Positions 31,267 through 43,848 are shown, counted from the stretch's first letter. The stretch is 64,000 bases of DNA from Takashimella koratensis (GCA_003116875.1 BCKT01000004.1:128845-192844); one strand, 5' to 3'. The notes: a model not told the origin generated them from the sequence alone. Numbers and translations are program-made.

Positions 31267-33757
31267 ATGACGCTCGACCGTGCCCGCGCCAAGCTCTTCC
31301 TCCGACTCTCCGTCATCGCCAACCTCCTTGGCCTCTTCTTCCTCTACCGGGTCTCGGTGACCAACGCGACCCTCTCTCTCCTCGCCAACAACCGAGCCGC
31401 AGCCAACTGGACGACGTCGTTCAACCCTTTCTCCCGGTTCAGCGGTGACGACGATGCCCAGGTCGCCATGGGCCTGTGGAGCGGATCGGGAACCGGGAGA
31501 GGCCAGCTCTTGCCCCAGTGTGGGATGTGTGAGGCTGACCCGGAGCTCTGTGAGAAGATTGGGTGAGTCACGGGATGGAGTCGGAGCAGACGTTAGCGGG
31601 AACGGCGAAGAGAACTTGGTGGGGGTCAGGGTGTTCATAGAGGGAGTCGGGCAAGGTGCAAGCTTGCTGCGAGCTGGGGGCGACTCATTCTCACACAGAT
31701 GGACCAGAAGCTAATGAATCTTCGTTCACGATCTTTAGCGAATCCAACATGTTGAAGTCTATCAGCTACGCCGGTGAGTGATGGCGCAGCATCCACAGCC
31801 TCATTTCCCTCTAACCCTCGCTGACGGCTCCCAGGCTCCAACCAACGCCTACGACGAGTGCTCGCCAAGATGCGCAACGGGGAGCCCTTCAACGTCGCCG
31901 TCGTCGGTGGTTCCGGTAAGCCCAAAGCCCATTCAATGACCGCCTTTTCCCATCCCACGCTACCCGGTCCCAACCTCCCACGCCCACGCCGCTCTAATCC
32001 TCCGACGACCCGCTGACACCAATTCCCAGTATCCAAGGGCCACGGCTTGAACGCGCCCGATAACCGATACGCGCACAACAACATGCACATGGTCGTCTTC
32101 AACCACCTCAACGACCTCTTCCCTGCAGTCGACGGTATCATCCAGGGAGACTCGGCCAAAAACCGTGGTAAAAACGGAATCATCAATGGCGCTCAAGGTG
32201 GTGTTGGTGAGTAGGGGGCCATTTCCCACGCCTCGGATTTCAAAATTAACGGAAACCTAACGCTACGCAGGGACCGACTATTTCTCCATGTGCTTTGGCG
32301 AGCACTTACCCGAGGACATTGACCTCGTTCTTTTGGAGCTGGGTGAGTACCCGCAGATCAGCTCAGATGTACCTTCTGGTAAACTGACCCCATGCAACAG
32401 CCATCAACGATGAGGTGTAAGTATTCGCAGGATGTGCCACGCGCTGGGTTGTCACTCACCAGTTCCCAGGCTTATGCGCAACATGGACTCGTACGAGCTT
32501 CTCGTCCGTGGTCTCCTCGACCTTCCCTCCAAGCCGGCGATCATCAACATCCAGTACGTCGCGAGCGAGTTGGACTCTGTTATACGCATATGCTGACCCA
32601 TCCCAGCGTCTTCGCCTTGATGTTCGCCAGTATCGCGAATGGCGGTGATCTCGTGAGTAGCTCAGCTCTCGGAAGTAAGGAGATAAGCAGCTGACAACCT
32701 CTGTAGCACACCGGCCTCGCTCAGTTCTACGACCTCCCAATCCTCTCGCTCAGGAACTCCCACCTCCAACGGGTTCTTGACAACGCTACCCTCATCAGCG
32801 AGCTGTTCAACCCGGACAACGCGGTAGATGAGAACAACAAGGGTGGCTACGACCTCCGACACGTGAGTTTGTCTGCTGCTGAACCATTTAGTTGACTCGG
32901 TTGCAGATTGGTCCCGAGACTCACGTGCTGGTTGGCGAGATGGTAAACGCCTACATCGACTGGCAATTGTGCGAGATGGACAGGATCGAGGCGAGGGAGG
33001 GGACGTCGGATATGGATATCCTCTGGCCCGAGGTAGAGATGCCCCGCGTAAGTGACAGCTATAGGTTCGAAGAGCCGAGTAATTGACTCGCTTGCCTTTT
33101 GATTTTGGAATACAGATGCGCTTGCTGCAAAAGTACAACGCCCAGACGGTCACACCCAAGATCGAACCCAACTGCTTCTCCACCAACGCTGAGAAACACG
33201 TGCTCGTCCCGGTGGAGAATGAGGGCTGGTGAGTGGGACCGTGCAGCTGGTCGACCGATGTACAACGCTGACCTCCATGTAGGCGCAACTGGAACTGGAA
33301 CGAGAAGGTAAGTCACGACTCTCACCTTGTTCAGCTGTCTGCATAACGAAGGCCACAGCTGACCCTATCCCAGAAATACCTCATCGCGGACGAACCAGGA
33401 GCCCGCATCTCATTCAGCTTCACGACCTCCATCGGTCTCGTTCAACTGTACTACCTCCGATCCGCCAAGTTCAAGCTGGGATCCGTCGACTGCTGGGTCG
33501 ACGAAGACCGAAATCGCCGAGTCCGAGTAGACGGATACTGGCCCGAGATCTACAATATCGGTCGGTCAATTGATATTCGAAACGACTTGGCGCCGGGGAA
33601 ACATACCTTGAACTGTCAAGTCGTGCCAGAGTCGGCTGACCCGGATGGTGGACACGAGTTCAGGATCATCTCGGTGATGAGGTGAGTGACGGTGTTGATA
33701 TCGCCTCCGAAGCAGTCGACTTCTACCAGGAGTGTGCTGATACTCTGCAGCATTTAA
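31267..33757 (+). CDS. SGNH/GDSL-like type II membrane protein (capsule-associated type)
   Basis: More than ten exons are joined by short introns. The ATG at 31267 follows CCACC. Residues about 10-31 form a signal anchor (LRLSVIANLLGLFFLYRV). The lumenal domain shows SGNH-hydrolase-like blocks: FNVAVVGGSVSKGHG (nucleophile block), GTDYFSMCFGEHLPEDIDLVLLELAINDE (block with the Asn) and a C-terminal beta-rich region with WRNWNWNEK and SIGLVQLYYLRSAKFKLGSVDCW. The last exon is only seven coding bases (33751-33757). SGNH proteins hydrolyse or transfer acyl groups. Related fungal membrane proteins are annotated as capsule-associated, so O-acetylation or deacetylation of a glycan is a reasonable but unproven inference. 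A GT90 gene and other glycan genes lie nearby. Confidence 0.8.
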
Positions 33758-35072
33758 GAGGACAATGAGGCAAAGTTTGAGATCAACGACAAAACGAATC
33801 CAACCATAAACGCCCCCGACCGTGTCGACCACGACCGCACCTTCATCTTCCTCCAACCTACAATGTGCATTCCCATTCTTCGTTCCCGCTTTCTTTCCCT
33901 GGATCATACCCCTTCTCTCTCTTGTACAGTACCCAAACCGAATCATTTAGAGTATCCATCTGTTCAACGGTAGAGGATAGCGACATCCTTGGGTCAGCTT
34001 GAAGCAGCTTGAAAAGTTTTTTGACATTCCCGACATTCCCCGTCTCTTACACCCAGAATCATATCGACCATTCCTCCCGCCTCCCGGTCTCCAACTCCAA
34101 ACGTCACCACGTTATGTTATATTGGCTATGTTCCCTTCATGCACCGGAATTTGATTGTTATCCGGTTGTCTCCCGAACTCAGGTCCGGACCAGGGTAGGG
34201 TGGGCGGGCTTGGGGATTTCCGCTTGACCCGGAGAGCGGCGAGGACGAGGATGTGAGCTTCAGGGCTGGTTCCGGCCGACGAAGCGGCTATCCACCAGCG
34301 TGAACAGGAGGTCGGTACGCGGTGTGAGATGTGTGGTAACGGTAACGTCCCTGGTCGGTCCTTCCGAACAGGTCTTGCCTCGGCTCGGACCTAGCCAGAC
34401 AAACGCTACATGCGGTGAGCAGACCCTGATCAGACGCGCGTACTTTCAAGGTACAAATCTTGTGCGTGCAAGGTCGCGAGATGACCTGAATGGACGAGAC
34501 CATCGATTTCGTGAGAGCGATGCGGGGCTGCAAGAAACCACCCTGTCACACTTGATCCAATGGGCAACGGCTTCCTACCTCAGGTCCAGTCAGCACTGCC
34601 CCCCTCGACACTGCCTCCGCCTTGCCTGCCCCAATCCGCCGAGGCTCTGCCTAGCCCACAGACCACTGCCCACTTCTCACGCGCACTGCTCGCTCGTTCC
34701 CTTTATCGGGAACTCGGTTTTGGGCCGTTGACGCTTTTTGTTCTCTCAGGATCTTGCTCAAGGGATGGACACGGATCCGAATCGTTTCTGAACAACCCCG
34801 GATGGAATGTTGGGAAGCCCTTGCGCGTGCCTAGAGTGAGGTCGAGGCTTGGCTTGGCATAGAGCATCCAATGAGAGTGAAGAGAGAAAAGATCGACAAA
34901 GCTCAGACGACTAGCGGCGACTAGGGATACCGTATAAATGGCAACTAGTTGAGGCAGAATAGTACCTCCACAGCGCGCTCAAAAACCCGCCCACCGCATC
35001 GCGTTCACCGACCATCAGTTTGGTCACCAAGTACACTCTACTCGAGAATAATCCAGCCTTCTCTGACCGACC
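33758..35072. other. Intergenic region
   Basis: About 1.3 kb without a supported gene, between two plus-strand genes. The right end is the promoter and leader of the 35073-36301 gene, with a TATAAA near 34933. Confidence 0.5.
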
Positions 35073-36301
35073 ATGCCTGATCGAGCGCACGAGGTTGCCT
35101 ATGCCTGGAGCGTCATCCTCCCCGTGAGTAAACCAGGTGATCTTTGCTTTCTACCCAATGCTCTTGCTACCTCCCCTGACGCCTGCTTTTTCAGTACCCC
35201 TTCTTGGGAAGGCTCCTACTCTTCCTGGTCCTCTTCGCGGCCTACTTGACATACACGTTGCTGCAAGTCTACCTCCCTGGTCTACACAACATTGTCCTAA
35301 AGACCGAAACTTCCTCCATCTTTGACAACTCTTCCCAAGTTTCGTTCCCGACAGTCTACATCGCCACTCCCAACATCCTCAACGACCAATCCTCTGCCGT
35401 CTTCAGTACCTCTACCAAACCGAAATGCGTCCAGCGGAACTTTCAGACTCAGGAATATGGGTACTGCAATACCTCGATGATCGACGTCAAACAGTCCGGG
35501 TACGACGTGGTTGTTTATAACATGTCTCGCGCGTACAATGTCACCGAGGATAGGATGGGCGATTTTCTCCAACTTCAAGTGAGTGCTCGCTCTCCCCCAG
35601 CCTTATGTCACTTGGGCTGACTCGAAGGGATCTAGGTGTTCTACACGTTTAACGCCTCGGTAACTCAAGGGTGGTACAACACCGCCTACCCACCTACCGT
35701 CTTCCTCGCCCTCTCTTCGGACCCATACACGACCGACCTCGACACGGCACTCAACGGGCCCATGTGGAAGAACTCGCTCCCCATCTCCGCGGGTTCCATC
35801 AACTACGTGACGATTCGAAAGTCGGAGTATTTTTCAATCAACAATACGAGAACTTCGGGACCGTACGATATTTCCATCTCTGCCGTCTCGCCGTCGGGCG
35901 CTATGAACAACTGTTCATGTGAGTTGGGTGGTGGTCCTGACTCCTGAGTTTCGGGGTGCTCCGCCCCTGCACAACCTAGCATAAACTTGCTGACGTCCTT
36001 GTGCCCGGACACAGTGGGGAGCGGCGCCGTTTGCGTCTTGAACATTGCCGTACAATTCGGTGACCCCGTCAGCTCGCGTTACACCGAGACGTATCAATAC
36101 GACCGAAAGACCGTGATCATCGCTGCGATCGGTCTCTACGCGACTCCGTGGAGCATCGCGGGGACTATCGGGGCGATTTATACCTGGCGCCGACAGAGAC
36201 GATGGAGGAAGTTGATTCAGATCGAGGATGATGTGGTTGCTAATAATGTAGGGCTGAGGAAGTTTCGCTATTCCGGCATGTCTTCGCGTCTTGCTGGGTG
36301 A
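35073..36301 (+). CDS. Two-TM protein with large glycosylatable extracellular loop, function unknown
   Basis: Four exons begin at the ATG at 35073 (first exon MPDRAHEVAYAWSVILP, spliced to YPFLGRLLLFLVLF). A short N-terminal tail is followed by one TM helix (residues about 24-43), an ectodomain of about 230 residues rich in N-x-S/T sequons and several Cys (KCVQRNF, YCNTS, NNCS, AVCVL), a second TM (VIIAAIGLYATPWSIAGTIGAIY) and a basic cytosolic tail ending at 36301. This is the topology of trimeric channels such as P2X or ENaC/ASIC, but I see no convincing sequence motif of either family. It ends convergently, 176 bp from the GT90 gene. Neighbouring genes suggest a cell-surface context. Confidence 0.75.
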
Positions 36302-36477
36302 TCATGACTAGGATAGAGTCGACAGCATGAGGATTGCGTATGGTCTCTTGATGCATCTTTTGATCGCAGTGCTTGCAATGCTTGGTCATGTACTCTACTT
36401 CCCGTGCCCGCCGACTGCCCAGGAGTCTACCCCTCGTCCAGTCGCCCCAGGCGATGAAGACTTTGACAAACAATCTA

Positions 36478-39313
36478 TCATGGACGATAGGTCATCGCGC
36501 TTCGATCCAGTGAATGCAGTCGGCGAATCTCCAGGATCAGGCGGTAGTTCTGTCCATTGGTGGTGGTGTGGAGAGACACGTTGGATCAACGGAGATCGGC
36601 AGATTCGTGTGTCAGTGATGTCTGACAGTATCGCGTCAGAGAAACTCACATATGCCTGCATCCCTTGCCAAGTCCAGTGCTCCATCGTAAACTCCTTCCC
36701 ATTGTTTGCAATCACCTGTGCGAGGTGCTATATTGAGCGGGCAACGGATTCCAGAGACATAAGAAAATGTGGGTCAGTGAAACGTTTAGACTGATGTCGG
36801 TTGGAGTAATCAGGTCGCTCTGGGCGATGTTGAACGGGATTGGGACTTACGTCGTGGCCTTTACTGTAGTCGACAGTACCATTGGCCAAGGTGGGACCGA
36901 TGAAGAAGGAGGCGATATCGTACACGTCCGAGTAGTCAGGTTTCATCGGGACGTAGTGGAACCAAGGAACTGTAACGAAGGACTGTGTCAGCACCGATTC
37001 TATAATACGATGGCAAGAGACGAGTCTCAAGAGACACGGCCCAAGCCGTTGTAACCACAATGAGACTTACTCAACCAGCTCTATAAAATCCAAGTCGGAG
37101 TCAGCGCTTATGCCTTATTGAGAAAGAGGAAGCACAACTCCTGCGCCCAAACCCAGACTCACCTGACACCACTCTGGGAACATTGTAAACTTGATCACCA
37201 TACTCCCCGTCGTCAATAATCGATGGAATCGAGACGACCAGCCGTTTCCATCAACGTCGAGCATGTATCGGTACCCGTGGGTGTCATCGGGATGGACTCG
37301 CGGGGACATTTTGATTGTTTCGTCGATGAGGTTGCAGAATTGCTCCGAGTTGCACTGCCGGGGGAGTAAGATGTGAGACGAGGAGAGGAGAGGGAGGTAG
37401 TGTTAGCAGCGGACATAAGCTCTCAGCGGACACTCACCTGAGCCGGCTTGTCAGAGACCGATACGTCCATGTACGCCTTTGCCAATGTCTTATCGTTCCT
37501 CTCCTCAATCTTGAACCCTTTCTTTCCATCAGGCATCATCACGTTCCTGTTCTTATTAAACCACCAAGCTCCCCCATCCCCTTTCAACCCATTCACCATC
37601 GTATGCAGTCTTATCCGATGCGACATTTTCCAATCCTGTTGTACATCTTTCGGGTTGTTTGCACGCATCGCAAACCCGCCGGTAGTCTTCCCGCGCCAAA
37701 AGATACGTCGATCGGTCTTGTCCTCCCATAAAAGGGTCTCCATGAGGAGTTGCTCAGTCACGTTCTTCCACCCTTCCATAGGCGTGTTCTGGAATGAACC
37801 GTCGCCAGGGAACTTGGAGTGGACCATGATGGGTTTGAGGCGGGATTTGGATCGGTCCTCGTAGTCCATTCTAGAAGAAGGGGTCCTTGGTAAGCCATGC
37901 AATGGAGTACAGGGAGTATTAGTACTCACGCCATAGCACCGTGTAAACGCTTGAGCTCGGGAAAGTCACAGAATGACATTGTCGGCAAGTGATCAAAGAT
38001 GAAACTCTTGGCTGTAGATGATAGAAAAAGACACCACAGAGCTTCAACATCATGGCGACAACGGTCAAGGGACGAGCAGAGGATACTCACGACCCTGGTA
38101 GTTGTGTAGGTCCCGGACATACTCGGAAGATGGTCGTTCGTTGGCTGGAGAATCCAACAGGCATGCTTTCTGATCGACGAGTGGAGCGTCAGCGAAGCTT
38201 ACGGAGAAGGTGGCCAGACGCAGAGCGGCGAAGACGTGGAAAGAAATGTAAACAAGACGTATGATGACTCACAAACCAGCCCCATGCAGGCGTCCGCTTC
38301 GGGTTCTCGTAGTTGCGTAGCTCGTCATCATCGAAATCTAACCAGCATCAGTCAATCGAATAGTCCCAGCCAGCCTTCTCCAATCCTCTCCCCCTTCCGA
38401 TACCACTCTACTCACATTGACCGCTCTGAACGAGCTCCATCGCCCTCTTCCTCTGATCATCCGCGACGACTTGACTCCCCGTATCGTGGTCGCTGAACGT
38501 AAGAACCAACGAGAAATCATTCGGCAAATCATCTCTAAACGAATCGTATAGCGCTCCAAACTGTTTCGCCCTTGTCGCATTCCATCTCGGACCCGTGAGC
38601 TCGACTCGGTCGGTGTTCACATCGATCGTAAATGAGAAATCGCTTCCTCTGAGCTCAGCCATGCGGGAGATAAACTCTGAGGGTTTGAGAGCGTAGTGGA
38701 GAAGGACATCAGTCATCATCTGGTCGTATTCGTCGACGATTTGAACCCCGTGCATCTGACAGAAATAATACCAGTCGTCAAAGCCTTTCGGTGGATCGAG
38801 CTTGTATCGTCGTTTGTACTCTTTCACCGCTTGAGCAAGGGTTTTAGACTGGGAGGAGAGCATCCGTCGCCATCGTTTCTCGGCGTGGTCGATCAGCTCA
38901 TAGAAAGGATGAGACCTGCCCCGGCCTGAGGATGGGATATCAACAGTGAGCATCCCGTTGGCCCCGTAAATTCGGTCAGAGCGGGAAGGATACCCTTCTC
39001 TTCGTTTAGCATGGGAAGCGAGGGAGGCGGAACCCGCGCCGTGGGCGAACCCCCTGCTAGAGGTGGACCAGAGAGAGGAGGCGGTGTGGAACAAAGAGTA
39101 GCCTAGTGCGAGGAAGAGAACGACAGCGAGAAGTCGGACCCGCCGAGGAGATAGGATCAGGGATCGCGAGTTGAGGAGGGACGAGATGGATTGAGTGGAC
39201 CAGCGCGAGGAGGGAGGTGGGTACCGGCCACTAGGAACGCGGGACGGTCCGCTAAGCTGCCGAGAAGAGGTAGGTGGAGAGGTGGGCACTTTGCCAAATG
39301 CCTGGGACAGCAT
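36478..39313 (-). CDS. GT90 (CAP10-like) glycosyltransferase, type II membrane protein
   Basis: The ATG at 39313 starts a Ser/Pro-rich cytosolic tail of about 60 residues, a TM anchor (LLAVVLFLALGYSLF) and a lumenal stem. The catalytic region follows through many short exons: YKLDPPKGFDDWYYFC, RIFWRGKTTGGF, YRYMLDVDGNGWSSRFHRLL, KFTMFPEWC and VPWFHYVPMKPDYSDVYDI, all characteristic of the CAP10/GT90 family. The last two exons encode EHWTWQGMQAY and a short helix ending in a TGA at 36478-36480. GT90 members include cryptococcal beta-xylosyltransferases acting on capsule and glycolipid glycans and animal POGLUT enzymes. A Golgi xylosyl- or related transferase role is inferred. The splice between GHD and VIANNG is the least certain part. 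An upstream TTG in frame is not used as start. Confidence 0.87.
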
Positions 39314-40248
39314 GGCGTGCAAGTTGAGGCGAGAAGGGGAGGTGATCAGGTGCGGGGAGTGTCGCTGTCGTCGCTCACTGGGGGATTGTCGTTGCTGGCA
39401 GGTGGTTGAAAGAATAAGCGAGTGAGCGAGTGAACAATAAGCCGGCGGAGTGAGAAACCCCCCCGCAGGGTCAGGCTCGACGCGATGGAAGCTTAAATCA
39501 GCTTAAACTACCTCCCTGCGCTCGACGCGTTTACGGCATCCCCCCGTAGAATGCTCCACGCCATGAGTATCGCGGTATGCACGCCTACCGCAGAGATGAG
39601 AGAGTTACCCAATATGAGATGTAACACTGCGTGTGTCAAGTGTGTCTCCGAGTTTTATCTTTGGTCTTTGCATGCCGGATTTTTCAAAACAAGAAACGAG
39701 AGAAGGGAGGGAGAGGGGAGGAAGCGAATATGAAAAGGAAATGAGAAAAGAGAAAACTTGTATGGCCAGAACAGTAAGAGACGGAAGGAGTAGAGCAAGA
39801 GCAGAGCAGAGAGAAAGATGGAGATGGTGAGGTGAATAGGGGGAGGTAGAGAGAGGACAATGTGTGGTAGTGAAAGCGTTCTATCGAGTGGTACAGACAT
39901 GACAATACCTTGGACAGTCGCCCTCCCCAACGCAACGCGCCTTCTCCACTCCGTCCACACGCACTATCGCCTCGACCGTCAATTGTCGTCTCGAACCGCG
40001 CCGCAGTATCCTACCCGTCGTTTGCGCACCTTCTCCTCGTGCCCCCTTCAGCGTCGTCACATTGGTATCGTTTCGGATAGTCGCGCGTCCACCGAACCCG
40101 TTCAACTTTTGCGTCCACGCCAACCCCTCACCCCCAGTGGAAACCATGTCGTCATTCTATCGTGTTGCTATTGTTATCTTCGCCGTTGACGACCCGAGTA
40201 CACGAGTATCTAGTTCGCCGAACGTCCAAGGCCACGCCTACGCCGCGT
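39314..40248. other. Intergenic region upstream of GT90 gene
   Basis: The left part holds the GT90 promoter. The middle (39690-39860) is purine-rich, and the right part is probably the 3' untranslated region of the next minus-strand gene. No coding frame is supported. Confidence 0.5.
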
Positions 40249-41364
40249 CTAGTTCTTAAGCCTGGCGGCCTTGCGGAGGTAGTCCTCGTCATAGTCGTCG
40301 TAGTTGATCAAGTGCTCGTGGTGCATCTCCTTGAGGATGTACTCGGCGCCACCGTTGTTCCAGATGACGACCTGGGCGGCCTTGGTCGCTGCCGCAGCGG
40401 TCGAGTATGAACCCGAGTTGATGATCAGGTACCTCGCTTTGGCCATCATCGCGAGTTCCTCGACGTCGGTCTCGGCCTCGATAATGTTGAAGTCGCCTGA
40501 AAGAGGGTGGAGGATCTCACGCATACGCTTCTCCGACTCGTTCTCACGCGATTTTTTCATGAAGACGTTGACGGTGACGGTAGGGTTGACTTCACGGATA
40601 ATGTCGACGGCACGAGCGACCTTGTCCATGTCGAAACGCCACTTGTCCTCGATCTGGGCAACGTGGTACATGTCTCCCCAGCGGAAGTGAATAGCAATGT
40701 CGTTACCGTGGGCCGGGGCAGAGTACTGGTCGATGACCTCCTTCCACCAGGCCATCGAGCAGTTGGTCCAGCTGCGGCCGAGCGCACGGTAGTCGTTGAT
40801 GATGACCGTGTCGCAACGGGCAATCTCGGCCATCGCGTAGTCGCTGAAAAGAACCTCGGTCGGGACGTTGGTGCACTTCTTGTGGGCACGGTTGTAAGTC
40901 TCGTCAAGGATCGACTGAGCACGGTCCATACGCTGCTGGAACGCGCCGGTACTCGGGTCCTCGAGCAAGATCTCCATAATGTCGCACGTTCGACCGCCAC
41001 CGAGGAGCTCGACGCCCTCGTTGAGAAGGTCACTGACACGGTAACCCATCATCTCAGCGGTCTGAGTAACGATAAAGTCGGCGTCGAGGAGGTACGCAAT
41101 GTTGGCGGCGCCTTGCAAGAAGCCGAGCGACGATCCGAGACCTTCCTTGGGGATACCACCAGCTTTGATGACTTGCATCTTACGCTTGGTGCGGAATTTT
41201 TTCTGTCCGACGCCGCTGCCGGTCGCTTGGCGCGTCGCCAGTTGCGCCGAGGCCGCAGTCGAGGATGTGGACGAGGTCGCGTAGAGGATGAGCAGGATGA
41301 CGAACGCGACGCCGCCTGCGATTGCCAACCGATTTGGCAAAGCGTGAATACGACCGCCAACCAT
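40249..41364 (-). CDS. Type II membrane protein with fucosyltransferase-like HxRxGD motif
   Basis: An intronless frame of 371 codons starts at the ATG at 41364; the frame is open further upstream, but only from a TTG. Residues about 13-31 form a signal anchor (RLAIAGGVAFVILLILYAT), followed by a Ser/Thr/Ala stem. The catalytic-like domain has GLGSSLGFLQGAANIAYLL, DIAIHFRWGDMYHVA and YLIINSGSYSTAAAA. HxRxGD followed by a late Ser-rich loop is the arrangement in GDP-fucose-using families (GT11, GT23, GT65/68-like) where the Arg contacts the nucleotide. I infer a Golgi glycosyltransferase of the fucosyltransferase-like superfamily; donor and acceptor are unknown. Codon bias is strong, suggesting good expression, and gives an artefactual long frame on the other strand. 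Confidence 0.75.
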   Translation of the reverse strand: MVGGRIHALPNRLAIAGGVAFVILLILYATSSTSSTAASAQLATRQATGSGVGQKKFRTKRKMQVIKAGGIPKEGLGSSLGFLQGAANIAYLLDADFIVTQTAEMMGYRVSDLLNEGVELLGGGRTCDIMEILLEDPSTGAFQQRMDRAQSILDETYNRAHKKCTNVPTEVLFSDYAMAEIARCDTVIINDYRALGRSWTNCSMAWWKEVIDQYSAPAHGNDIAIHFRWGDMYHVAQIEDKWRFDMDKVARAVDIIREVNPTVTVNVFMKKSRENESEKRMREILHPLSGDFNIIEAETDVEELAMMAKARYLIINSGSYSTAAAATKAAQVVIWNNGGAEYILKEMHHEHLINYDDYDEDYLRKAARLKN

Positions 41365-43291
41365 GATGCCGCGTTTAGATTTCGTAGGGGAGGACAAGGA
41401 CAAGGGGTGAGATGATTGAGTTCGAGAGGGATCAGCGTCGGGCTGGCCAAAGGAAGGACCGCCGCGTGATGCGAAGGGGCCGGGGCGGTAAATCTTGATC
41501 GATTACGGAAAGCGCCCTGATGTGATCAGTGACGCCAATACCGGTGAAAGAAGGATGAAGGACCGAGGTGGTGAGGACAAGGCAAGTGCGAGTAGAGCGA
41601 CACTGTCCGTGTGGGAGATGATGAGATGAAAGGAAGGTGAAGATGCAAGTTGGAGGATAAAGGGTAGCCCCGTTTGGGTGGCTGTTGGCTGGACCGCGAT
41701 ACAAAAAAGGAAAGAAAAGTGGGAATAGGGCTTACCTACTGTACGTGTCGACACGCGACGCGGGCAAACTTTTTCCTACAAGTGGAGCGAGTGGCTATAG
41801 GGACACGGAACCAAAGTCGTACCGGACGCAACTTTCACGTCAGCTTTGGGTTTGATAGCAGCAGGCGAAAGAGACTCACGAGGGTGGTTCACCTGGTGGT
41901 GAGGAGTTGAAGGAGGAGGTGGTGGTGGTTGTGAATGAGGTAGTTAAAGATGAAGAGTTGAGTTGATGAGATCAACGATGCAGACAAATCGAGAGCTGCA
42001 CGACTCTAGCTGGCTGCACGATAAAAACGAGGCAAGCGCGGGGGCGAGCGAGGACGCAATACAAGACGTGTTCCACGCGCAAGACCGGGGGGAGGACCCT
42101 GCCTGTCTCAGCCAGCCAGACCCATCAGCCCGCCGCTTCTGGTTGGTCAGATCCCATTCTTCCACCTGGCAGTGGTTTTCTCTCTGTACGCTATTTTTTT
42201 TATCGAAATTTTCCTATGCCCTGGGAATGAAGTGCAACCATTTTCTCCCGTCCACGAGGAAGAGGCGCCGAGAGCCAAGTCCACGAGACAGGGTAAGATC
42301 CGGGACTTGTGGTTTTGCTGGATACTCTGGAGAGGTTCCTGAGTTTTTGGGCTCACTTGGCCCCCCGCGTTACCTTTGAGAAATCAGTGGCCCTGTAAAA
42401 TGCATGTTTTGCAGCCTAGACTCCAAGCTTTTGCGTGCACGGTACCTTTCGAGGTCTCGGTCCGGCGGGGGCGGCTTTGTGCCGTACCCGCACAGGCCTT
42501 CTTGCCGAGCTTTTTTGTGAGGTTTATTCCCCATTGTTTGTATTCTAATGAGACTCGAGGAAGTCTCGATAATCAAGGGTTGCCAGGTCTGCACGATTCG
42601 AGAAAGTTTTCCCTCCATCATGCACGACAGGCATGGACCCTTTTGTCCTTTGGGACTACGGACATTCCCGACAACTGAGGCTTGGGCTCCAGCGGTCCCC
42701 AGCAGCTCCAACATCCGTGGAGCGTTTACGTATCTGTCCACTACCCTCTTCTGATGAAGCTTGCACCCAGAGGTCGAAGGCGAGGCCTGTGCGCAAGGGG
42801 GAAGCGACCACCTAGTCGGTGCACGCGCCGAACGAGTTCCGGACATTTTGTCCTACAAACTGTTATTGAAAGAAGAGTGCACACTTCGAAAGGTAAAGGG
42901 TGCATGCTTCGAGATCGCCGTAAAAATCCTTACAGCAAGACTTGGGGGGAAACCTCGGCGCGTAATTAAACAGGAGCACGACGCGTCCAAATTCTCGTTC
43001 GGTTCCCATTCCAGTGCCAAGGGCCCACAGCCCTTGTCACAATTCGGACGGAATCACATCTGGCGGATAGGCGTGAAGCTTAACACGAAGAGACTAACGT
43101 CTGGGCGAGGACAGACCCTGCTCTTCTCGGACCGACCCTGCTCTTGTCGGACCCTACAGGTCGATCTCCTTTGAGTGATAAAATCATGCTGCATAGGACC
43201 TGATTGAACACAAGCAAACACCTGCATGCTCCTCTGTCCTGACGAAGTCACTTGGACTTCGCCGACCTCTTCTGCACCCTTATTCTACTCA
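41365..43291. other. Long intergenic region
   Basis: About 1.9 kb without a supported gene. The left part is the promoter of the 40249-41364 gene. The plus-strand frame at 42761-43174 (137 codons) has no recognisable features. A short imperfect duplication of ACCCTGCTCTTCTCGGACCG lies at about 43117-43154. A decayed or lineage-specific gene between 42370 and 43200 cannot be ruled out. Confidence 0.4.
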
Positions 43292-43763
43292 TCACGGCTG
43301 GCCCGGCCAGATATCGTCCGCGAGCTCGCGAACGAGCTTGAGTTTGTCCGTCATGTTATCCCACTTGATCGCGTTCCCTTCCTCGTGCGAAGCGAAGCCA
43401 CACTGAGGGCTGACCGCGATCCTCTCCAGGGCCTGTTCCCTAGTCTGGCCCGAACCCCGTGCAACCACGTCGGCGGCCGCGTACACGCGGGCCTTCATCG
43501 CAGCCTTGTCCTCGAGCTCGGCAAACTTGGAGGTGATAACGCCCAAGACGACGTTCTTGTTGGCAGGGAGCTCGGCCAGGGGCTCAAAACTGCCAGCACG
43601 GTCGGTATCGTACTCGAGGTAGTAGGTGGAGACGTCGAGCTCCCGGAAGAGCTTGGAAGCAATTCGGTCGTAGCCGCCCTCGGAGAAGTGGCGCGACCCA
43701 CGGAAGTTGCCTAGGAGGGTTGGGGATGAACTCATGGGAAGGAGGAAGAGTTTGAGAAGAGAA

Positions 43764-43848
<85 letters not shown>

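Noticed and set aside
36240..36477. Further exons of the GT90 gene to the left of 36478
   Set aside because: Splicing QAY to the exon beginning after GGACAG gives a short helical end and a stop at 36478, as expected for the family; frames beyond it lack GT90 character.
40507..41415. 302-codon plus-strand frame
   Set aside because: Exact antisense of the fucosyltransferase-like gene 40249-41364. The minus-strand protein has a signal anchor and family motifs, whereas this frame is Asp/Val/Arg-biased and results from codon bias.
42761..43174. 137-codon plus-strand frame in the 41.4-43.3 kb spacer
   Set aside because: No domain, signal or context support, and mixed composition. Left as intergenic pending transcript data.
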